Source: Pseudidiomarina sediminum DSM 21906
GTDB lineage: Bacteria > Pseudomonadota > Gammaproteobacteria > Enterobacterales > Alteromonadaceae
Direction of reading: 5' to 3'
DNA: 64,000 nt
NCBI RefSeq assembly: GCF_000423165.1
Contig: NZ_KE383983.1
Span: forward strand, 269,965-333,964
Numbering within the stretch: the first letter of the stretch is position 1; each line of letters starts with the position of its first letter. Position numbers and translations under genes: made by a program. Positions 59,209 through 64,000 of the stretch are shown in pieces. Below the pieces are notes generated by a model. It did not search any database and was not told the origin of the DNA. It saw only the letters and a program-made list of their open reading frames with translations.

Positions 59209-59882
59209 AATGACAGTCCTTGGTAATCCTTGTTCAATAAATAGCCGACGCCACGGACGTTACGTAACACGTTTTTACCGAGTTTCTTGCGCAGATGATG
59301 AAGGTGTACTTCGATAGCGTTGCTCTCAACATCGGAGTCCCACCCATACACCACTGACTCGAGGTGCTCGCGCGAAAGAATGCGGTTGGGGTGCAACATA
59401 AACTCTTTTAAAACCAGCCACTCACGGCGTGTTAGCGCAACCGCTTCGTGGTTCACTGTGACGCCTTGCGAGGCAAGGTCCATGGTAATGCTCCCCCATT
59501 GTAATTGGTCATTGGCGCGCCCTTGCTGGCGCCTTACCAAAACTCGAATACGTGCTTCAAGCTCGCGTAAGTCAAAAGGCTTCACCATATAGTCATCGGC
59601 ACCTGCATTGAGCGCTGCCACCTTTTGTTCGATGGTGTCCCATGCAGTCAGGATTAAAATGGGGAGGGCAATGTTTTGCTGTCGAACATAACCAATTAAC
59701 GGAATTGCGAGGCCATCGGGCAAGCCGAGGTCGAGTACCATTAGCTCAAAAGTATCCGTGCTCAACGCACTTTCGGCTTGCTTGCGTGTCAGGCAATGCT
59801 CCACTTGATAGCCTTGCTTCTGCAGCCCGGAAATGATGCCATCGGCAATTAATGGTTCGTCTTCTACAAGTAATAGGCGCAT
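59205..59882 (-). CDS. OmpR-family response regulator (QseB/PmrA-like)
   Basis: 225 aa. Receiver domain with the acidic pocket EDE (7-9), phospho-acceptor D51 (VLDLGLPDG) and Lys in DYMVKPFDLREL, then a winged-helix DNA-binding domain (about 125-220). The recognition segment WDSDVESNAIEVHLHHLRKKLG strongly resembles QseB and PmrA. Such proteins bind TTAA direct repeats 11 bp apart; a matching box is at 59930-59946. I placed the start at ATG 59882; 16 upstream in-frame codons are possible but do not align to the family. Confidence 0.92.
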   Translation of the reverse strand: MRLLLVEDEPLIADGIISGLQKQGYQVEHCLTRKQAESALSTDTFELMVLDLGLPDGLAIPLIGYVRQQNIALPILILTAWDTIEQKVAALNAGADDYMVKPFDLRELEARIRVLVRRQQGRANDQLQWGSITMDLASQGVTVNHEAVALTRREWLVLKEFMLHPNRILSREHLESVVYGWDSDVESNAIEVHLHHLRKKLGKNVLRNVRGVGYLLNKDYQGLSL

Positions 59883-59929
59883 GTTATTTAGCTCGATGAG
59901 GTATACCACTATCATGATGCACTTTTTCA

Positions 59930-59946
59930 CTTAAGCCAAACTTAAC
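59930..59946 (-). promoter_or_regulatory. PmrA/QseB-type box in the divergent regulator gap
   Basis: Plus-strand reading CTTAAGCCAAACTTAAC, an exact fit to YTTAAK-N5-YTTAA. It lies 47 bp before the response regulator start, nearly the same distance as the box ahead of the LTA-synthase-like gene. Autoregulation of the system is likely; an effect on the divergent ompR promoter about 70 bp away is possible. Confidence 0.7.
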
Positions 59947-59999
59947 ACGTCATTGTGTGCCCAAGGACACACATTTGGAAACAATATGCTGCAGCGATT

Positions 60000-60038
60000 G
60001 CCCCCTCTGTTGATTGGCAAAGCAGGGGGCTTCTTTTA
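60000..60038 (+). terminator. GC-rich hairpin with T-rich tail in the ompR leader region
   Basis: GCCCCCT (60000-60006) pairs with AGGGGGC (60024-60030), a 17-nt loop, followed by TTCTTTTA. It looks like a plus-strand terminator, yet it overlaps the ompR promoter: its loop holds the -35. It could stop unwanted transcription entering ompR from upstream, or act as a DNA operator. Confidence 0.5.
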
Positions 60039-60042
60039 TAGT
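60014..60042 (+). promoter_or_regulatory. Probable ompR-envZ promoter
   Basis: -35 TTGGCA (60014-60019) and -10 TATAGT (60037-60042) with 17-bp spacing, each matching five of six consensus bases. The start near 60049 gives a leader of about 28 nt. Confidence 0.7.
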
Positions 60043-60076
60043 TGTAACAATACGATAACTTCGAAGGATGTCCTGC

Positions 60077-60799
60077 ATGTCACAAGAAACCTATAAAGTC
60101 TTAGTGGTCGATGACGATGCACGCTTACGCAGCTTGCTTGAGCGCTATCTTACCGAGCAAGGATTTTATGTGCGATCGGCGGCGCAAGGTGAGCAAATGG
60201 ATCGACTGCTTGAACGTGAGAACTTTCATTTGATGGTGCTCGACTTGATGTTGCCCGGCGAAGATGGTCTCTCTATCTGTAAGCGCCTGCGTCATGATGA
60301 CAATGATATTCCTATCGTAATGTTAACGGCCAAAGGTGATGAGGTTGATCGCATTATTGGCTTAGAGCTCGGGGCAGACGATTATTTGGCGAAACCCTTT
60401 AACCCACGCGAACTGCTTGCTCGCATTCGTGCGGTGTTGCGTCGACGTGGCAAAAGTGTGCCAGGCGCCCCGGCAAGTGACGATGAAGAAATCGTGTTTG
60501 GCGAGTTCCGACTGAATCTGGGAACCCGTGAAATGTTCCGCGGTGACGAGCCTATGCCACTGACCAGCGGTGAGTTCGCAGTGTTAAAAGCTTTGGTAAC
60601 ACATCCGCGTCAGCCAATGTCGCGCGATAAATTGATGAACCAAGCTCGCGGTCGTGATTATAGTGCCCTAGAACGTAGTATTGATGTGCAAGTATCACGT
60701 TTACGGCGCATGCTAGAAACGGATCCGGCGAACCCTCGCTACATTCAAACGGTTTGGGGGCTTGGTTACGTGTTTGTCCCTGACGGCGTCAAGAAGTAG
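60077..60799 (+). CDS. ompR: OmpR, osmolarity response regulator
   Basis: 240 aa. Receiver with DDD (12-14), phospho-acceptor D56 (VLDLMLPGEDGL) and K in DYLAKPFNPRELLAR. The winged helix ends with SIDVQVSRLRRMLETDPANPRYIQTVWGLGYVFVPDG (split), typical of OmpR. It controls porins and osmotic adaptation. I chose ATG 60077 because GAAGGA ends 8 bp upstream; the earlier ATG at 60068 overlaps that site. Confidence 0.96.
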   Translation: MSQETYKVLVVDDDARLRSLLERYLTEQGFYVRSAAQGEQMDRLLERENFHLMVLDLMLPGEDGLSICKRLRHDDNDIPIVMLTAKGDEVDRIIGLELGADDYLAKPFNPRELLARIRAVLRRRGKSVPGAPASDDEEIVFGEFRLNLGTREMFRGDEPMPLTSGEFAVLKALVTHPRQPMSRDKLMNQARGRDYSALERSIDVQVSRLRRMLETDPANPRYIQTVWGLGYVFVPDGVKK

Positions 60800-60805
60800 A
60801 CCTGA

Positions 60806-62140
60806 ATGCGCTTTTTTCCACGCTCTGCGTTTGCGCGTACGGTCGCGTTAATCGCCTTACTGCTGCTGATCAATCAGGTGGTTTCCTATGTGATGGTCGG
60901 TTTATATGTTGTGAAGCCGAGTATGCAACAAATCAGTGCTGTGGTTGGCAAGCAAGTGCAAGGTATCTTAGTGCTTGATGATTGGTTGAACGAGCACAGC
61001 TTGTCGACCGAAGAAAAACAAAGTCTCGGCAAACGTTATACCGAAGCCGTGGCAATTGATGGCTTTAATCAGCAAGAGGCAGAAGCTGAGGGGTTGAATC
61101 AGGCGTCAACCTATCACTTTTTATCTGAGCAGATGAGCCATTACCTGTCATCTGAAACCGAAGTGCGTATCTCGCAAACGGACAATTATTATGTCTGGGT
61201 GAAAACGGAAGCCTTGGCGGGTTCTTGGCTGCGTATTCGTTTGGATACCCTCGATGAAGCGAGTTTTTCGCCACTCTTGTTTTATCTTATCTTGATTGGT
61301 GGCTTAAGCGTGCTGGGCGGCATGTTGTTTACCAATTGGCAGAACAAACCGCTCAAGGCGTTGGAGGCAGCGGCTGAGAAAGTGGGACGCGGTGAATATC
61401 CCGATGACTTACCTGAGCAAGGCTCGACCGAGGTGATCGCGGTAACCCGGGCGTTCAACCAAATGACGCAAGGCGTGAAAGGTCTTGAGCAAGACCGTGC
61501 ATTACTGATGGCAGGGGTGTCACATGATTTGCGTACCCCGTTAACCCGCATTCGCTTGGCTACCGAGATGATGGAGCCGGGTGAGGATTACTTGGCCGAA
61601 GGTATCATTAATGATATCGATGATATGAATGCGATTATCGATCAATTTATCGACTATGTGCGCGTCGATACACACGCAGATAGCGATAGTGAAAACCTGA
61701 ACCACTTGATTGAGGATGTGGTTGGGCATATTCCCGATAGCTGGCACTCAAAAGTCACGGTACGCTATGGCGACATGCCTAAAGCAATGGTACGTAGCAT
61801 TTCAATTAAACGGGTGATGCTGAACCTACTGGAAAATGCTGAACGCTACGGACATCAACGGATTCTTATTGAGACCGGTTTTGACCGTCGCCGAGGTCGG
61901 GTGTGGGTGACCGTGAGCGATGATGGTGAAGGTATTCCAGCTGGGCAAATTGAACATGTACTGCAGCCCTTCACGCAGGGCGACAAGGCAAGGGCGAGTA
62001 AAGGTTCTGGGCTAGGGCTTGCCATCGTCAAGCGCATCATTGAGCGGCATGGCGGGCGTATCGTGTTTGGCCGTAGTCAGCAGCTAGGCGGCTTGGCAGT
62101 TCGTTTTGAACTGCCCGTCGAAGCGCACTCGTCGGCTTAA
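60806..62140 (+). CDS. envZ: EnvZ, osmosensor histidine kinase
   Basis: 444 aa. Membrane segments about 12-33 and 156-176 around a periplasmic domain, HAMP about 178-230, then HisKA with H240 in [16 protein letters not shown], characteristic of EnvZ, and an HATPase with N box [10 protein letters not shown]. It phosphorylates and dephosphorylates OmpR. It starts 6 bp after ompR and its TAA shares a TTAA double stop with sthA. Confidence 0.95.
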   Translation: MRFFPRSAFARTVALIALLLLINQVVSYVMVGLYVVKPSMQQISAVVGKQVQGILVLDDWLNEHSLSTEEKQSLGKRYTEAVAIDGFNQQEAEAEGLNQASTYHFLSEQMSHYLSSETEVRISQTDNYYVWVKTEALAGSWLRIRLDTLDEASFSPLLFYLILIGGLSVLGGMLFTNWQNKPLKALEAAAEKVGRGEYPDDLPEQGSTEVIAVTRAFNQMTQGVKGLEQDRALLMAGVSHDLRTPLTRIRLATEMMEPGEDYLAEGIINDIDDMNAIIDQFIDYVRVDTHADSDSENLNHLIEDVVGHIPDSWHSKVTVRYGDMPKAMVRSISIKRVMLNLLENAERYGHQRILIETGFDRRRGRVWVTVSDDGEGIPAGQIEHVLQPFTQGDKARASKGSGLGLAIVKRIIERHGGRIVFGRSQQLGGLAVRFELPVEAHSSA

Positions 62141-63543
62141 TCTCGGATACGATTGAGGCCATTGAGGGCCGCAACGCGATAAGCTTCCGCCATGGTTGGG
62201 TAGTTGAAGGTGGTATTGACGAAATATTCAATCGTGTTCCCGCCGTGCTTTTGTTCCATGATCGCTTGGCCGATATGAATGATTTCGGCGGCTCGCTCAC
62301 CGAAGCAGTGAATGCCGAGCACTTCTTTTGTTTCGCGATGGAAGAGTAACTTTAAGCTTCCTACTGCCATGCTTGAGATTTGCGCGCGGGCAAGATCTTT
62401 AAAGTGCGCGCGACCCACCTCGTAAGGTACTTTTTGCTGTGTCAGCTCTTCTTCAGTTTTACCCACAGAACTGATCTCTGGAATGGTGTAGATGCCCGTC
62501 GGGATATCACTAATGAGGCGTTGTTCACAGTCACCGAAGCACATGGCTGTGGCGCAAATGCGGCCTTGATCATAGGCGGCTGAAGCAAGTGATGGGTAGC
62601 CGATGATATCACCGACTGCGTAGATGTTTGCAACGCTGGTTTGGTATTGCGCCGACACTTCTAATTGCCCACGGTGGTTTGGCTGTAAGCCCACATTTTC
62701 AACCTTGAGTTCTTCAATGTTCCCCGAGCGGCCGTTCGCATAGAGCAAGCAATCGGCATCAAGGCGTTTACCTGATTGCGTGTAGAGGGTTACACCGTCT
62801 TCGTGCCCTTCGATACGCTCATACTCTTCGTTGTGGCGAATGACCACACCGCTGTTGCGCAGGTGATAGCTAAGCGCGTCGGAGATCTCCGCATCAAGGA
62901 ACGACAACAACCGCTCACGGGTATTGATGAGATCAACTTTCACGCCAAGGCCACGGAAGATACTGGCATATTCACAGCCAATCACACCTGCACCGTAAAT
63001 AATGATGCTGCGCGGCTCATGCTTGAGTGACAACACGGTGTCTGAGTCGTAAATGCGGGCGTGGTTAAAGTCAACGTCAGCAGGGCGATAGGGGCGCGAG
63101 CCCGTAGCGATCACGATTTGCTTCGTAGTGATGTAATCAACCGAACCATCGGCTTGCGTCAATTTGAGTTTGTTCTCGCCTTCGAACGAGGCAACGCCAT
63201 GCAGGACAGTAACGCCATTACGCTGATAGAAGCCGCTGCGCATTTGTACTTGTTGCTGAATGACGCCTTGCGCGTGGCGTAAAATGTCAGCAAAAGACAT
63301 ACTGCGATGGCCACAACCTGCGGTAAAAAGAGGATTGGCGTTAAACTCAATTAAGCGACTTACGGAATGGCGTAAAGCTTTCGATGGGATGGTTCCCCAG
63401 TGGGTACAACCACCGCCGAGCGACGCATATTTTTCAATCATAGCGACGCGACGACCGTTTTTCACGAGTTGCATCGCTGCCCCTTCACCACCTGGGCCGC
63501 TACCGATGACAACAGCATCAAATTGTGTCGTTTCTGCGCTCAT
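62137..63543 (-). CDS. sthA: Soluble pyridine nucleotide transhydrogenase
   Basis: 468 aa FAD protein of the lipoamide-dehydrogenase superfamily. It re-oxidises NADPH with NAD. FAD motif [13 protein letters not shown], and at the usual redox disulfide position [17 protein letters not shown], where the second Cys is replaced by Thr as in known SthA proteins. The NAD motif is [20 protein letters not shown] precedes the ATG. Confidence 0.96.
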   Translation of the reverse strand: MSAETTQFDAVVIGSGPGGEGAAMQLVKNGRRVAMIEKYASLGGGCTHWGTIPSKALRHSVSRLIEFNANPLFTAGCGHRSMSFADILRHAQGVIQQQVQMRSGFYQRNGVTVLHGVASFEGENKLKLTQADGSVDYITTKQIVIATGSRPYRPADVDFNHARIYDSDTVLSLKHEPRSIIIYGAGVIGCEYASIFRGLGVKVDLINTRERLLSFLDAEISDALSYHLRNSGVVIRHNEEYERIEGHEDGVTLYTQSGKRLDADCLLYANGRSGNIEELKVENVGLQPNHRGQLEVSAQYQTSVANIYAVGDIIGYPSLASAAYDQGRICATAMCFGDCEQRLISDIPTGIYTIPEISSVGKTEEELTQQKVPYEVGRAHFKDLARAQISSMAVGSLKLLFHRETKEVLGIHCFGERAAEIIHIGQAIMEQKHGGNTIEYFVNTTFNYPTMAEAYRVAALNGLNRIRD

Positions 63544-63681
63544 GAAAAGCTCCTCTTAGTTGTACCACTTCTGACGAGTCGCTATAGTAACCGATAGAGC
63601 AGGATAAGAGCCAGTAATGCTAGTTTATTCTGGGTATCAGTAGAATAGATTCTTGTAGCTAGTGGGTAGGGACAACAACCT

Positions 63682-64000
63682 ATGAGCCGAAAAGTAGTGC
63701 CGGAGATTCTGCAGCGACAGTTGGTTGCTAGTAGTCGCCTATTACGCATTGAAGCGGTGGATTTGCGTTTCAGTAATGGGGTAGAACGCCAATTTGAGCG
63801 GATGCAGAGCAGCGGCCGAGGTGCGGTGATGATCGTACCTTTTATTGATGATGAGACCTTGATGCTGGTGCGCGAATACGCCGCAGGACTTCACAACTAT
63901 CAATTGGGCTTTCCAAAAGGCCTTATTGACCCAGGAGAGACGCCTGAGCAGGCGGCCAATCGAGAGCTCAAGGAAGAGATTGGGTTTGGTGCGCGCAAGC
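63682..64000 (+). CDS. nudE: NudE, ADP compounds hydrolase (3' end missing)
   Basis: The first 106 codons are inside the window. It begins MSRKVVPEILQRQLVASSR and reaches the Nudix box GLIDPGETPEQAANRELKEE (continuing IGF), preceded by the substrate segment REYAAGLHNYQLGFPKG. NudE hydrolyses ADP-ribose, NADH and related ADP compounds. It is divergent from sthA across a 138-bp gap holding a -10-like TAGAAT at 63641-63646. Confidence 0.92.
   Translation, partial: MSRKVVPEILQRQLVASSRLLRIEAVDLRFSNGVERQFERMQSSGRGAVMIVPFIDDETLMLVREYAAGLHNYQLGFPKGLIDPGETPEQAANRELKEEIGFGARK

Overview
The window is chromosomal DNA of a free-living gammaproteobacterium, most likely a marine Alteromonadales member close to Idiomarina/Pseudidiomarina. 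This placement is inferred from core gene blocks (ftsYEX-rpoH, secB-gpsA, radC-rpmB-rpmG-mutM, ubiC-ubiA-plsB-lexA, glpEG, kbl-tdh, ompR-envZ, sthA-nudE), from a caa3-type oxidase cluster, and from a peptidase- and threonine-catabolism-rich gene content. No phage, insertion sequence, CRISPR array, tRNA or rRNA was seen. Coding density is very high and no gene-free stretch exceeds 300 bases.

Layout. 1-3.9 kb: signal-recognition receptor and division genes ftsY (5' end cut by the window), ftsE and ftsX, then rpoH and a small Cys-cluster protein. 3.9-7.4 kb (minus): gpmI-envC-yibQ. 7.5-9.5 kb: rhodanese, secB, gpsA. 9.5-11.4 kb (minus): slmA and coaBC without the usual dut between them. 11.5-14.4 kb: radC, rpmB, rpmG, a divergent 2-oxoglutarate oxygenase resembling the EF-Tu prolyl hydroxylase, and mutM. 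14.4-19.2 kb: bioH, comF, a large M14 peptidase, and nfuA with an IscR-like site. 19.3-23.1 kb: a four-repeat DUF4397 lipoprotein, a DinF-type MATE exporter and an exported polysaccharide deacetylase. 23.1-31.4 kb: a complete cytochrome c oxidase cluster with heme A synthesis and copper-delivery factors. 31.6-32.8 kb: an SOS operon, lexA plus a SulA-like gene, behind two LexA boxes. 32.9-41.9 kb: azlCD, plsB, ubiA/ubiC, glpG/glpE, tdh/kbl, coaD. 42-52.8 kb: pckA, an ABC-2 exporter, a diguanylate cyclase, an S9 peptidase, an SLC13 transporter, and the fabR/desaturase pair with two FabR-like operators. 52.8-64 kb: tex, an LTA-synthase-like membrane transferase, greB, a QseBC/PmrAB-type two-component system, ompR-envZ, sthA and the start of nudE.

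How the genes work together. Most of the window is housekeeping: respiration, envelope synthesis, cofactor synthesis, translation and division. The most interesting non-obvious signal is a pair of almost identical 17-bp PmrA/QseB-type direct-repeat boxes, CTTAAGnnAAACTTAAC. One lies upstream of the minus-strand response regulator and the other just upstream of the LTA-synthase-like gene about 2.7 kb away. This suggests a small envelope-modification regulon. Other points of note are IscR, LexA and FabR operator-like sites readable in the sequence, an SCO-like CxxxC protein in the oxidase cluster, and nine of thirteen convergent gene pairs that overlap at their 3' ends, four of them sharing a palindromic 4-base double stop.
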